64,000 nucleotides of DNA. Source: Micromonospora sp. WMMD1102 (GTDB taxonomy: Bacteria; Actinomycetota; Actinomycetes; Mycobacteriales; Micromonosporaceae). The stretch is from NCBI RefSeq assembly GCF_029626265.1, contig NZ_JARUBN010000001.1, positions 186,001-250,000 of the forward strand. The letters are read 5' to 3'. The notes under the pieces are model-generated. The model ran no database searches and was not told the origin of the DNA. It saw nothing but the letters and a program-made list of their open reading frames with translations. Shown here in pieces: positions 34,182-42,427 of this stretch. The stretch's first letter is position 1. The number at the start of each line of letters is the position of its first letter. The position numbers and the translations under genes were made by a program.

Positions 34182-36047
34182 ATGAGTCGGAGTAGTAGTC
34201 GTTGCGGGATCGGCACGGGCGCCCTTCGCGCCATCGGCGCCGGAGTCGGCATGGCCGTCCTGGTCACGGCCCTGGCTGTGCCACACCCCGCTGCCGCCGG
34301 GCCGAAGACGGGGCAGGCGGTGGTCGCCGGGCGGGGCGGGGGATGGCAGAGCGGGCCGCCGGGCGTCGACCCGGCCGACATCCGGTTCGAGCGGCGCACG
34401 CTGCGGACCGGCCGGCCATCGGAGGTCGGCCTGCTGCCCGGGTACGTCGAGAGGCTGCGCACCGACGCCGAGGCGTACCTGGTGCCGACCCCGGACCACC
34501 CCGGCTATCCGACCTACGCCGGGGCGGTGCTGCTGGCCGCCAAGGACGGGGTGATGGTGGCGCACGAGGCGGTCGGGTCGGCGGTGAAGTACGCCGAGGT
34601 CGGGCCGGCACCCGGACGGGTCGGCGTCGAGTTGCCGGCCGACCAGCAGATCCCGATGCGCCCGGACACCATCTTCGACCTCGCCTCCATCTCGAAACTC
34701 TTCACCACGGTGGTGGCGCTGCGCCAGGTCGAGCGCGGCACCGTCGAGCTGGACGCCCCGGTGGTCCGTTACCTGCCGGAGTTTGCCGCCGGCGGTAAGC
34801 AGGCCGTGACGGTGCGGATGCTGCTCACCCACACCGGCGGGCTGCCCGCGTTCGCACCACTGTGGAGCAGCTACCCGACCCCGGAGGAGCGGGAGGCGGC
34901 CGCCCTGGCCACCCCGTTCGCCGCCGGTGCCAGCCCCGGCAACCAGTACGTCTACTCCGACCTCGGGCTCATCGCACTCGGCGTACTCGTGGAGCGGGTG
35001 ACCGGCCGCCCGCTGGAGCAGCTCGTCGCCGCCGAGGTGACCGGGCCGCTGCGGATGCGCGACACCGGCTACAACCCGGCGGCGGCGCTGCGGCACCGGA
35101 TCGCCGCCACCGAATACCAGCCGTACGCGGGCCGGGGCATGGTCTGGGGCGAGGTGCACGACGAGAACGCCTGGGCACTCGGCGGAGTCGCCGGGCACGC
35201 CGGGCTCTTCTCCACCGCCGCCGACCTGGCGATCTTCTGCCAGATGCTGCTGAACGGCGGCGAATACCGGGGCGCCCGGATCCTGCGCGAGTCGACGGTG
35301 CGGGACATGCTCGTCAACCACAACGCGCGCCTGGAGAGCGGCTATCCGGAGAGCGACCGGGGGCTCGGCGTCGAGCTGCACAAGCACTGGTACATGTCCG
35401 GGCTCGCCTCATCGGTCACCTTCGGGCACACCGGGTTCACCGGCACCTCGATCGTGGTCGACCCGCTGTCCCGGTCTTTCCTGATCCTGCTGACCAACCG
35501 GGTGCACCCGGACCGGAACTGGGGCAGCAACAACGTGGCCCGGCGGGCGCTCGCCCGCGACCTGGCGTACGCGATGCCGGTCCGGCCGCCGCTTGGCGGC
35601 ACCGCCTGGCGCGCGGACGACCGCGACGGCGGCAGCGTCACGCTCAACGCGCCGCTGCGCCGCGCCGCCGGCCGCACCGCCGTGGCCAGCTTCCAACTCT
35701 GGTACGACACCGAGCCGCGCTACGACGTCCTGCACTTCGAGACCTCCGCCGACGGTGGCGGGACCTGGGCGCCGGTCGACGTGACCCTGGTCGGGCCGGG
35801 GGGCCGGTGGACCGCCGAGGGCTCGGTCACCGGCTACGGTGGGCGGCGCTGGTGGCAGGCGTTCGCGCAGGTGCCGGCGGGCACCACCGAGCTGCGCTGG
35901 CGCTACACCACCGACGCCAGCTCCCGGGGCCGTGGCGTCTATCTCGACAACCTGCTCGTGGTCGGCAGCAACGGCCTGCTCTTCTCCGGCGAAACCTCCG
36001 ACGCCCCCCGCTTCACCCAGACGGGCTGGACCCCCTCCACCACCTGA
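34182..36047 (+). CDS. Secreted serine hydrolase, beta-lactamase/AmlE family
   Basis: 621 residues from ATG 34182 with GGAGGTG upstream. Signal peptide to about residue 39. The class C beta-lactamase-like domain (about 85-460) has the catalytic S-I-S-K tetrad (Ser169, Lys172), the Tyr motif Y-S-D near 250 and an H-T-G motif near 415. Its closest known relatives include B. subtilis AmlE/YbbE, encoded beside NagZ in the MurNAc-recycling operon. A C-terminal beta-sandwich of about 140 residues (S-F-Q-L-W-Y-D-T-E, then S-A-D-G-G-G-T-W) is extra compared with AmlE and may bind carbohydrate. Probably a wall-directed esterase or peptidase rather than an antibiotic-resistance enzyme. Confidence 0.87.
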   Translation: MSRSSSRCGIGTGALRAIGAGVGMAVLVTALAVPHPAAAGPKTGQAVVAGRGGGWQSGPPGVDPADIRFERRTLRTGRPSEVGLLPGYVERLRTDAEAYLVPTPDHPGYPTYAGAVLLAAKDGVMVAHEAVGSAVKYAEVGPAPGRVGVELPADQQIPMRPDTIFDLASISKLFTTVVALRQVERGTVELDAPVVRYLPEFAAGGKQAVTVRMLLTHTGGLPAFAPLWSSYPTPEEREAAALATPFAAGASPGNQYVYSDLGLIALGVLVERVTGRPLEQLVAAEVTGPLRMRDTGYNPAAALRHRIAATEYQPYAGRGMVWGEVHDENAWALGGVAGHAGLFSTAADLAIFCQMLLNGGEYRGARILRESTVRDMLVNHNARLESGYPESDRGLGVELHKHWYMSGLASSVTFGHTGFTGTSIVVDPLSRSFLILLTNRVHPDRNWGSNNVARRALARDLAYAMPVRPPLGGTAWRADDRDGGSVTLNAPLRRAAGRTAVASFQLWYDTEPRYDVLHFETSADGGGTWAPVDVTLVGPGGRWTAEGSVTGYGGRRWWQAFAQVPAGTTELRWRYTTDASSRGRGVYLDNLLVVGSNGLLFSGETSDAPRFTQTGWTPSTT

Positions 36048-36065
36048 CCGGGCGGGATGCGATGC

Positions 36066-36122
36066 CCAAGATTCTTGTTGAACGGTGGTCAGCTACGCGC
36101 CACGAATCAACAAGAATCTTGG
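36066..36122. repeat. Perfect 16-bp inverted repeat, AT-rich
   Basis: CCAAGATTCTTGTTGA (36066-36081) is mirrored exactly at 36107-36122, around a 25-nt spacer that can extend the stem by GTGG/CCAC. The arms are strikingly AT-rich for this chromosome. It begins 19 nt after the hydrolase stop, so it could terminate transcription, but lacks a U-tract; a dispersed palindromic repeat is the other possibility. Confidence 0.7.
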
Positions 36123-36149
36123 CGCTCCCCTCGCTGTCCACAGGGCGGC

Positions 36150-36170
36150 GGGTGGGTGTTGTGGGTGGGG
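36150..36170 (+). other. G-quadruplex-type motif upstream of the DUF559 gene
   Basis: Four G-runs of three or four (36150-36152, 36154-36156, 36163-36165, 36167-36170) with loops of 1, 6 and 1 nt satisfy the canonical quadruplex pattern. More G-runs continue to 36269 on the same strand, the coding strand of the next gene. There is no gene between 36048 and 36268. Confidence 0.55.
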
Positions 36171-36268
36171 TGCGGGGTTGGGAGATTTGGTGGGTGTCGG
36201 GGCGGGGGACGCGGAGGGTCGGGCGGGGTGGGTCCGCCGGGGTTGCGGGGCGGTGGGGGTGGGGCGGG

Positions 36269-37213
36269 GTGCCCGGTGCGGAGGGCGCCGAGTTCGACTG
36301 GTTGGCGTTCGAACAGTCCGGCGTGGTGACGAGCCGGCAGGCTGCGGAATCGCTCGGCCGGGCCACCGTCCGTGGGTTGGTGCGGTCCGGCCGGTGGCGC
36401 GCCATCTGCCACAACGTGCTGCTCACCGGCAACGGCCGGCTCACCCGGGAGCAGCAGTTGTGGGTGGCGGTCCTGGCGGCAGGCCGCGACGCCGTACTGG
36501 CCGGCGCGACCGCCGCCGCCGAAGCGGGCGTACGCGGACTCCGGCAGGAGCCGCTGCACGTGCTCATCCCCGCCGCCCGGCAGGTGTCCGGAACACTGCG
36601 TCGACTGCCGCTGGACATGCCGGCCGTATTCGTGCGGCGCAGCACGATCCTTCCGGAGTCCCACCTGCAACTCGCCAGGCCGATGCGTACCAGCGTCGCC
36701 CGGGCACTGGCCGACGCGGCAGGCTGGGCGCGCTCCGACGACGAGGCGCGGACGGTCCTGGCCGCCGGTTGCCAGCAGCGCCGTGCGACGGCCGGCGAGA
36801 TCAGGGAGGTGGTGCTGACGCTGCCGAAGCTGCGACGGCGGCCGTTGATCCTGCGTACCCTCGACGACATCGCGGGCGGTGCGCAGGCGCTCTCCGAGCT
36901 GGACTTCATGGCACTGTGCCGTCGGTTCCGGATCCCACCGCCGGATCTTCAACAGCGGCGGGTCGACGCCGGTGGACGGGTGCGCTACCTGGACGCGTAC
37001 TGGCGACGGTGGCGGCTGCACGTCGAGATCGACGGCGCGCACCACATGGATGCCCGGCACTGGGCGGCCGACCTGCGCCGCCAGAACGACATCTGGATCG
37101 CCGGGGACCGGATCCTGCGGTTCCCGGCGTGGCTGGTCCGCAGCCGTCCGACCGAGGTGGCCGACCAGGTACGGGCCGGACTGAGCGCCGCCGGCTGGCG
37201 CGCCGAGCCCTGA
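36269..37213 (+). CDS. DUF559 endonuclease-like protein with N-terminal wHTH
   Basis: 314 residues from GTG 36269; the start is uncertain because the G-rich upstream region masks a ribosome site. The N-terminus (about 8-55) is a winged-helix segment with F-E-Q-S-G-V-V-T-S-R-Q-A-A-E-S-L-G, as in AbiEi-type and related actinobacterial proteins. The C-terminal third resembles the Vsr-like DUF559 fold, with a candidate PD-(D/E)xK site in Y-L-D-A-Y-W and H-V-E-I-D-G-A-H-H followed by R-R-Q-N-D-I-W-I. Such genes are abundant, often lone, in actinomycetes; a nuclease role is predicted but not established. No partner gene is adjacent. Confidence 0.75.
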   Translation: MPGAEGAEFDWLAFEQSGVVTSRQAAESLGRATVRGLVRSGRWRAICHNVLLTGNGRLTREQQLWVAVLAAGRDAVLAGATAAAEAGVRGLRQEPLHVLIPAARQVSGTLRRLPLDMPAVFVRRSTILPESHLQLARPMRTSVARALADAAGWARSDDEARTVLAAGCQQRRATAGEIREVVLTLPKLRRRPLILRTLDDIAGGAQALSELDFMALCRRFRIPPPDLQQRRVDAGGRVRYLDAYWRRWRLHVEIDGAHHMDARHWAADLRRQNDIWIAGDRILRFPAWLVRSRPTEVADQVRAGLSAAGWRAEP

Positions 37214-37322
37214 CCGCGAACGTCCCCGTCGCAACGGTCCACGCGGCCCCGTCGCGCGGTGCGCACGGCGTCCCGTTGCGCGCTGCGAGGGGTCCCGTGG
37301 GGCGGGTGTGCACGCTGGCTGG

Positions 37323-38039
37323 TCAGGGTGTGCCAGAGGTGGTCGCCGGCGCGGCGGTCGGGTCGGTGTCGACGGTCGGGCGGTCGACGTCCCTGATCAG
37401 GCGCAGGCTGTATGCGACGATCCAGACCAGCCAGAGCAGCCAGCCGAGCAGGCCGGCCAGCGAGAACGGGTTGCCGCCGTCGACGCCGTACGGGCTGGTG
37501 GTGGCGGAGAGGAAGAGCAGGGCCGCGCCGGACAGACCGACGGCGGCGTGCCAGCGGCGCACGAGGCCGGCTCGGCGCCCGCTGACCGAGAGGCCGAGCA
37601 GGGCTGTCGCCAGGAAGACCTGGTTGAAGCCGAAGATCGCGTTGTGCAGTCCCCAGAGCCCGGCGACGGCACCGGGGTCGTGGGCCGCGGCGGCGGCCAC
37701 GGCCAGCCGGGACGCCCCGACGGCGGCGAAGGCGACGCACTGCATGAGGATGCCGGCCAGGCCGACGACCGCCCAGCCGTCGCCGGGTATCCGGTCGTGG
37801 CGCCGGAGCGCGGCGAAGACCCCGGCGGCGAAGATGGTGGCCAGCAGCCAGGCGGCGGGCAGCAGGGTGGAGGTGAGCCGGAGTGCGGCCGAGGCGTCGG
37901 CGACGGCCGAGGCGATCTCGCCGGGCGCCGCCGAGGCGGAGGAGTCCGGAAAGCCGGCCGAGAGCAGCAGCAGGTTTCCGCCGAGCAGCAGCAGGACGAA
38001 GCCGATCCCGGAGAGGCCGGCCAGCCGGGCGAAGCGCAT
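37323..38039 (-). CDS. DUF4386 family membrane protein
   Basis: 238 residues from ATG 38039, chosen for GGAGA at 7 nt spacing (another ATG at 38054). Six to seven hydrophobic segments with short loops; G-L-W-G-L-H-N-A-I-F-G-F-N-Q in the middle is characteristic of DUF4386. Function unknown. Divergent from a TetR-type gene, with a perfect palindrome between them, so it is very likely the regulated target. Confidence 0.8.
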   Translation of the reverse strand: MRFARLAGLSGIGFVLLLLGGNLLLLSAGFPDSSASAAPGEIASAVADASAALRLTSTLLPAAWLLATIFAAGVFAALRRHDRIPGDGWAVVGLAGILMQCVAFAAVGASRLAVAAAAAHDPGAVAGLWGLHNAIFGFNQVFLATALLGLSVSGRRAGLVRRWHAAVGLSGAALLFLSATTSPYGVDGGNPFSLAGLLGWLLWLVWIVAYSLRLIRDVDRPTVDTDPTAAPATTSGTP

Positions 38040-38067
38040 GACGAGATCTCCCAATCGACTTTACGGA

Positions 38068-38086
38068 GCTTATATTGAATATAAGC
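38068..38086. promoter_or_regulatory. Palindromic operator of the TetR-type regulator
   Basis: GCTTATATT-G-AATATAAGC, a perfect 19-bp palindrome with one central base. It lies 28 nt from the DUF4386 start and 36 nt from the TetR start, where it would overlap both promoters. This is the usual layout for autoregulation plus repression of a divergent neighbour. Confidence 0.8.
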
Positions 38087-38122
38087 AGCGAGAAGGCAGA
38101 AGGCAAGGAGGAGGGGGGCACG

Positions 38123-38749
38123 GTGGCGGCTGCGGCACCGGAGCGACGGCGGTACGACTCGCTGGTGCGTACCGCCCAGGCCGACGAGACCCGTCGGGAG
38201 ATCGCCCGAGCCGCCCGGCGACTCTTCCTGAGCCGGGGGTGGGGCGAGACGACCGTCCGGGACGTGGCCCGGGAGGCCGGCGTCTCCGCACCGACCGTCT
38301 ACTCCGCATACGGCAACAAGAAAGGGCTCGCCGTCGCGCTGATGGACGCGGCCGACCTCGCCGCCGACGCCGACCGGCTGGTGGCGGACCTGGCGGCGGC
38401 CGACGACCCGGCCGGGCAGCTCGGCGTCTCGGTCGCCTTCCACCGCCGGCTCTACGAGCGGGCCGGAGACGTGATCCTGCTGCTCCGCGAGGGCGGCCGG
38501 ACCGAACCCGAGCTGGCCGCCGCCTACCGCGAGGGACCCCGGCGCGGCGAGGAGGCCCTGCTCGGGCTCTTCTCCTCGTGGCCCGCCGGCACGTTCGCCG
38601 ACGGTGTCGACCCGCGCACCGCCGTGGACGTCTACGGGGTGATCTGCGGCATCGACGCGTACACCGAGCTGACCGCCGGGCGCGGCTGGTCACCCGACCG
38701 GGTCGAGCGGTGGTGGACCGGGCTCCTCATCCGGGAACTGCTGGCGTAG
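38123..38749 (+). CDS. TetR-family transcriptional regulator
   Basis: 208 residues from GTG 38123, which follows AGGAGGAGG. N-terminal HTH (about 18-62): A-R-A-A-R-R-L-F-L-S-R-G-W then T-T-V-R-D-V-A-R-E-A-G-V-S-A-P-T-V-Y-S-A-Y-G. The remainder is the helical ligand-binding and dimerisation domain. Predicted to bind the adjacent palindrome and repress itself and the DUF4386 gene until a small ligand binds. It is convergent with valS, with a 12-nt gap. Confidence 0.92.
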   Translation: MAAAAPERRRYDSLVRTAQADETRREIARAARRLFLSRGWGETTVRDVAREAGVSAPTVYSAYGNKKGLAVALMDAADLAADADRLVADLAAADDPAGQLGVSVAFHRRLYERAGDVILLLREGGRTEPELAAAYREGPRRGEEALLGLFSSWPAGTFADGVDPRTAVDVYGVICGIDAYTELTAGRGWSPDRVERWWTGLLIRELLA

Positions 38750-38761
38750 CCGGAACCCGGG

Positions 38762-41377
38762 TCAGAAGGCGCAGGCGATGACGAGTTCCGGGGTGCGGTC
38801 GGGGAGGAAGTCGAGCTTGCCGATCCGGCCGGCCGCCTTCAGGTCCCCGGCGATGCTGGCCAACTGTTCCAGCATCGCCGCCGGGCCCAGCGCCTCGGCC
38901 AGCGGCACCTCCGTACGCATCGACAACTTCCGCTCCGACTTGGCCCGGCGGATCTGGGTCAGCGCCGCCCCGGCCAGCTCCAGCAGCGCCGGGTCGCCGT
39001 CCGCCGCCACCCGGGCGATCTCGTACGTCGTCGGCCACGGCGAGCGGTGCACCGAGCCGTACCGCCACCACGACCAGACCTCCTCGGTGACGTACGGCAG
39101 GAACGGGGCGAACAGCCGCAGCAGCGTGCCGAGGGCGGCGGCCAGCGCGGCCCGGGCCGACTCGGCACCCGCACCTTCCCCGTAGGCGCGTTCCTTCACC
39201 AACTCAATGTAGTCGTCACAGAAGCGCCAGAAGAACGCCTCGGTGACCTGCATCGCCTCGGTGTGGTCGTACCGCTCGAAGGCGGCGGTGGCGCTGGCGA
39301 CCACAGTGGAGAGTCCGGCGAGCATGGACCGGTCCAGCGGCTCGCTGGCCGGCGCCCGCAGGGCGTCGCCGGCGCCGAGGCCGAGCGCGAACCGGGAGGC
39401 GTTGAGCAGCTTGGTGGCGAGCCGCCGGCCGATCCGGATCTGCCCCGGGTCGAACGCCAGGTCGGTGCCGGGCCGGCCGTTCGCCGCCCAGTAGCGGACC
39501 GCGTCCGGGCCGTGCTCGTCCAGCAGCCCCATCGGGGTCTGCACGTTCCCCCTGGACTTGGACATCTTCTTCCGGTCCGGGTCGAGGATCCAGCCGGAGA
39601 GCACCGCGTCCCGCCAGGGCAGCACCCCGGCCTCCAGGTGCGCGCGGACCACCGTCGCGAACAACCAGGTACGGATGATCTCCTGCCCCTGCGGCCGCAG
39701 GTCCATCGGGAAGACCCGGGCGTAGAGGTCCGGGTCGTCGAGCCAGCCGCCGACGATCTGCGGGGTCAGCGACGAGGTGGCCCAGGTGTCCATCACGTCC
39801 GGGTCGGCCACGAAACCACCCGGCTGTCCGCGTTGCGACTCGGTGTAGCCGGCCGGGGTGTCGGAGGTCGGATCGACGGGCAGCGCCGACTCGGCCGGCG
39901 TGAGAGGCTGGGCGTAGTCCGGCTCGCCAGTGCCGTCGAGCCGGTACCAGACCGGGAACGGCACCCCGAAAAAGCGTTGCCGGCTGACCAGCCAGTCGCC
40001 GGTCAGCCCGCCCACCCAGTGCTCGTAGCGGTGCCGCATGTGCCCCGGCACCCAGTTCAGCTCCCGTCCCCGGTCGAGCAGTTCGGCGCGCAGTTCGGCA
40101 TCCCGGCCGCCGTTGCGCAGATACCACTGCCGGGTCGAGATGATCTCCAGCGGGCTGTCGCCCTTCTCGTAGAACTTCACCGGATGGGTCACCGGCCTCG
40201 GCTCGCCGACCAGGTCGCCGGAGCCGGTCAGCAACTCCACGATCCGCCGCCGGGCCGCGTTGACCCGCAGGCCGGCGAGTTCGGCGTACGGGGCGGCGGC
40301 GACCCCGGACGGTGGCTCCGGCAGCAGCCGGCCGTCCCGGCCGATCACCACCCGGGCCGGCAACCGCAGCTCCCGCCACCAGGTCACGTCCGCGAGGTCG
40401 CCGAAGGTGCAGGTCATCACCAGTCCGCTGCCCTTGGCCGGATCCGCCAACGGATGCGCGTAGACGGTCACCTCGGCGCCGAACAGCGGGACCCGGACGG
40501 TGCCGCCGACCAGGTCGGCATACCGCTCGTCGTCGGGGTGGCAGACCAGCGCCACGCACGCCGGCAGCAGCTCGGGGCGGGTCGTCTCGACGTACACGTA
40601 GGGGTCGTCGCGGCCGGGCCCGGGACCGACCGGGGTGCCGCCCGCGCTGCCCGGCCCGGCGGCGGTCACCTCGAACCGGATCCGGTGGTACGCCCCCGGC
40701 CGCTCCCGGTCCTCCAGCTCCGCCTGGGCCACCGCCGTGCCGAAGCCGACGTCCCAGAGCGCCGGCGCCTCGGCCGAGTACGCCTCACCCCGGGCCAGGT
40801 TCCGCAGGAACGCCCGCTGCGCGGTGGCCCGGGCCGTCGCACCGATCGTGGTGTACGTCAGCGACCAGTCCACCGAGAGCCCGAGCCGCCGCCACAACTC
40901 CTCGTAGACCTGCTCGTCCTCGGCGGTGAGCGTGGCACACAGCTCCACGAAGTTGCGCCGCGAGATCGCCACCGGGTTCTTCCGGGCCTGCTCGCCGACC
41001 GGCCGCCGCGGCGGCTGCCACTCCGGGTCGTACGGCAGGCTCGGGTCACAGCTCACCCCGTAGACGTTCTGCACCCGGCGTTCGGTGGGCAGCCCGTTGT
41101 CGTCCCAACCCATCGGGTAGAAGACCGTCCGGCCGCGCATCCGCTGGAACCGAGCCACCGTGTCGGTGTGGGTGTACGAGAAGACGTGCCCCATGTGCAG
41201 CTCGCCGGATACGGTCGGCGGGGGCGTGTCGATCGCGTACACGTCCGACCGGCTCTTCGTCCGGTCGAAGGCGTACGTCCCCTCCTCCTGCCACCGCTGG
41301 CCCCACTTCTCGGCCAGCCCGTCCAGGCTCGGCCGCTCGGGGACGCCGGTGCGCTGCTGCCGTGCCGCATCCGTCAT
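38762..41377 (-). CDS. valS: Valyl-tRNA synthetase, archaeal-like class
   Basis: 871 residues. HIGH motif as H-M-G-H near 61, K-M-S-K-S near 555 and the tRNA-binding domain after it. The segment G-W-D-D-N-G-L-P-T-E-R-R-V-Q-N replaces the G-T-D-H-A-G-I-A-T-Q of E. coli-type ValS, and the C-terminal coiled coil of that type is absent, placing it in the archaeal/alphaproteobacterial-like subgroup found in some actinobacteria. An editing (CP1) domain is present. TACCAT (41384-41389) ends 6 nt before the ATG. Whether this is the only ValS or a second copy cannot be told here. I see no T-box leader. Confidence 0.93.
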   Translation of the reverse strand: MTDAARQQRTGVPERPSLDGLAEKWGQRWQEEGTYAFDRTKSRSDVYAIDTPPPTVSGELHMGHVFSYTHTDTVARFQRMRGRTVFYPMGWDDNGLPTERRVQNVYGVSCDPSLPYDPEWQPPRRPVGEQARKNPVAISRRNFVELCATLTAEDEQVYEELWRRLGLSVDWSLTYTTIGATARATAQRAFLRNLARGEAYSAEAPALWDVGFGTAVAQAELEDRERPGAYHRIRFEVTAAGPGSAGGTPVGPGPGRDDPYVYVETTRPELLPACVALVCHPDDERYADLVGGTVRVPLFGAEVTVYAHPLADPAKGSGLVMTCTFGDLADVTWWRELRLPARVVIGRDGRLLPEPPSGVAAAPYAELAGLRVNAARRRIVELLTGSGDLVGEPRPVTHPVKFYEKGDSPLEIISTRQWYLRNGGRDAELRAELLDRGRELNWVPGHMRHRYEHWVGGLTGDWLVSRQRFFGVPFPVWYRLDGTGEPDYAQPLTPAESALPVDPTSDTPAGYTESQRGQPGGFVADPDVMDTWATSSLTPQIVGGWLDDPDLYARVFPMDLRPQGQEIIRTWLFATVVRAHLEAGVLPWRDAVLSGWILDPDRKKMSKSRGNVQTPMGLLDEHGPDAVRYWAANGRPGTDLAFDPGQIRIGRRLATKLLNASRFALGLGAGDALRAPASEPLDRSMLAGLSTVVASATAAFERYDHTEAMQVTEAFFWRFCDDYIELVKERAYGEGAGAESARAALAAALGTLLRLFAPFLPYVTEEVWSWWRYGSVHRSPWPTTYEIARVAADGDPALLELAGAALTQIRRAKSERKLSMRTEVPLAEALGPAAMLEQLASIAGDLKAAGRIGKLDFLPDRTPELVIACAF

Positions 41378-41446
41378 CCGCCGATGGTACGGGAGACGTC
41401 CGGGCGGCCGACCAGCATTTCCTCACCGCCGGCTACCGTGGATGCC
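41378..41446. promoter_or_regulatory. Divergent leaderless promoters of valS and the APH kinase
   Basis: TACCAT on the minus strand (41384-41389) ends 6 nt before the valS ATG, and TACCGT on the plus strand (41434-41439) ends 7 nt before GTG 41447. The 69-nt spacer leaves no room for long 5' leaders. Confidence 0.6.
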
Positions 41447-42388
41447 GTGATCGGAGAGGCTGACGTCGTGGTCCCGGAGGCGCTGGCCCGGAACGTGCGG
41501 CAGGTGTGGCAGGCGGACGGCCGCCGATGGCTCGCCGAGCTGCCCCGGACCCTCGCCGGGGTGGCCGCCGACTGGGAGCTGACCCTCGGCCGGCCGTACG
41601 ACCTGTCGTACCACTACGTCACGGCGGTGACCTGTGCCGACGGCCGGCCGGCGGTGTTGAAACTGGGTGTGCCGAGCGGGGACTCGCTGCGTAACGAGGC
41701 ACCCGCGCTGGCCGCGTTCGCCGGCCGGGGCGCCGTACGCCTGCTCCGCGCCGACCTCGACCGGGGTGCCCTGCTGCTGGAGCGGGCCGAGCCCGGCGGG
41801 CGGCTGCGGGACCTGGTACCGACCCGGGACACCGAGGCGACCTCGGTGGCGGCGGAACTGCTGCGCCGGCTCGCCGTACCGCCGCCGGCCGACTGCCCGC
41901 TGCCGGACCTCTCGACGTACGCCGCCGGGTTCGACCGCTATCTCGCGGCGCACGGCGACGGCGGGCCGCTGCCGGCCGACCTGGTCGGCCGGGCCGGTGG
42001 CCTGATGCGGGAACTCTGCGCCTCGGCACCCCGCCGGGCGGTGCTGCACGGCGACCTGCACCACGACAACATCCTGCGGGCCGAACGCGAGCCGTGGCTG
42101 GCCATCGACCCGCACGGGCTGGTCGGCGACCCCGGCTTCGAGATCGGCGCGCTGCTCTACAACCCCGCGCCGGAAAACCGGGACCCGGCGTTGACCGCGC
42201 TGGTGCCGGCCCGGGTCGAACAGCTCGCCGACCTGCTGGCGATACCGGCGGACCGGGTGGTCGGCTGGGGCTTCGTGATGGCGGTGCTGTCGGACGTCTG
42301 GACCGCCGAGGACTGGACGCCGGGCGCTCCGTCGCCGGCCAGCCGGGCCCTGGACGTCGCGCACCTGCTGCTGCCCCGGCTGAGCTGA
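41447..42388 (+). CDS. APH(6)/hydroxyurea-type phosphotransferase
   Basis: 313 residues from GTG 41447 (leaderless -10 at 41434-41439); GTG 41468, after GGAGAGG, is an alternative. Kinase-like fold of the streptomycin 6-phosphotransferase/hydroxyurea resistance family. The catalytic loop is V-L-H-G-D-L-H-H-D-N-I-L and the metal-binding motif is A-I-D-P-H-G-L-V-G-D-P, with an N-lobe Lys in P-A-V-L-K-L-G. Family members phosphorylate aminoglycosides, but many chromosomal homologues have unknown substrates, so resistance should not be assumed. It is convergent with a two-component kinase. Confidence 0.87.
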   Translation: MIGEADVVVPEALARNVRQVWQADGRRWLAELPRTLAGVAADWELTLGRPYDLSYHYVTAVTCADGRPAVLKLGVPSGDSLRNEAPALAAFAGRGAVRLLRADLDRGALLLERAEPGGRLRDLVPTRDTEATSVAAELLRRLAVPPPADCPLPDLSTYAAGFDRYLAAHGDGGPLPADLVGRAGGLMRELCASAPRRAVLHGDLHHDNILRAEREPWLAIDPHGLVGDPGFEIGALLYNPAPENRDPALTALVPARVEQLADLLAIPADRVVGWGFVMAVLSDVWTAEDWTPGAPSPASRALDVAHLLLPRLS

Positions 42389-42427
42389 CCGACCGCCGTT
42401 CCGGCTGGTCGGCGTGGATCGCCCGGT

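Noticed and set aside
39047..41446. Very long open frame on the strand opposite valS, continuing into the APH kinase frame
   Set aside because: It is an antisense shadow of a GC-rich gene. Its residues are low-complexity Arg/Gly/Pro/Val without domains, while valS on the other strand has all family motifs. Only the part from 41447 is real.
41447..42388. Calling this an antibiotic resistance gene
   Set aside because: The APH(6)/hydroxyurea family is clear, but chromosomal homologues in actinomycetes often have unknown substrates and there is no resistance-cluster context.
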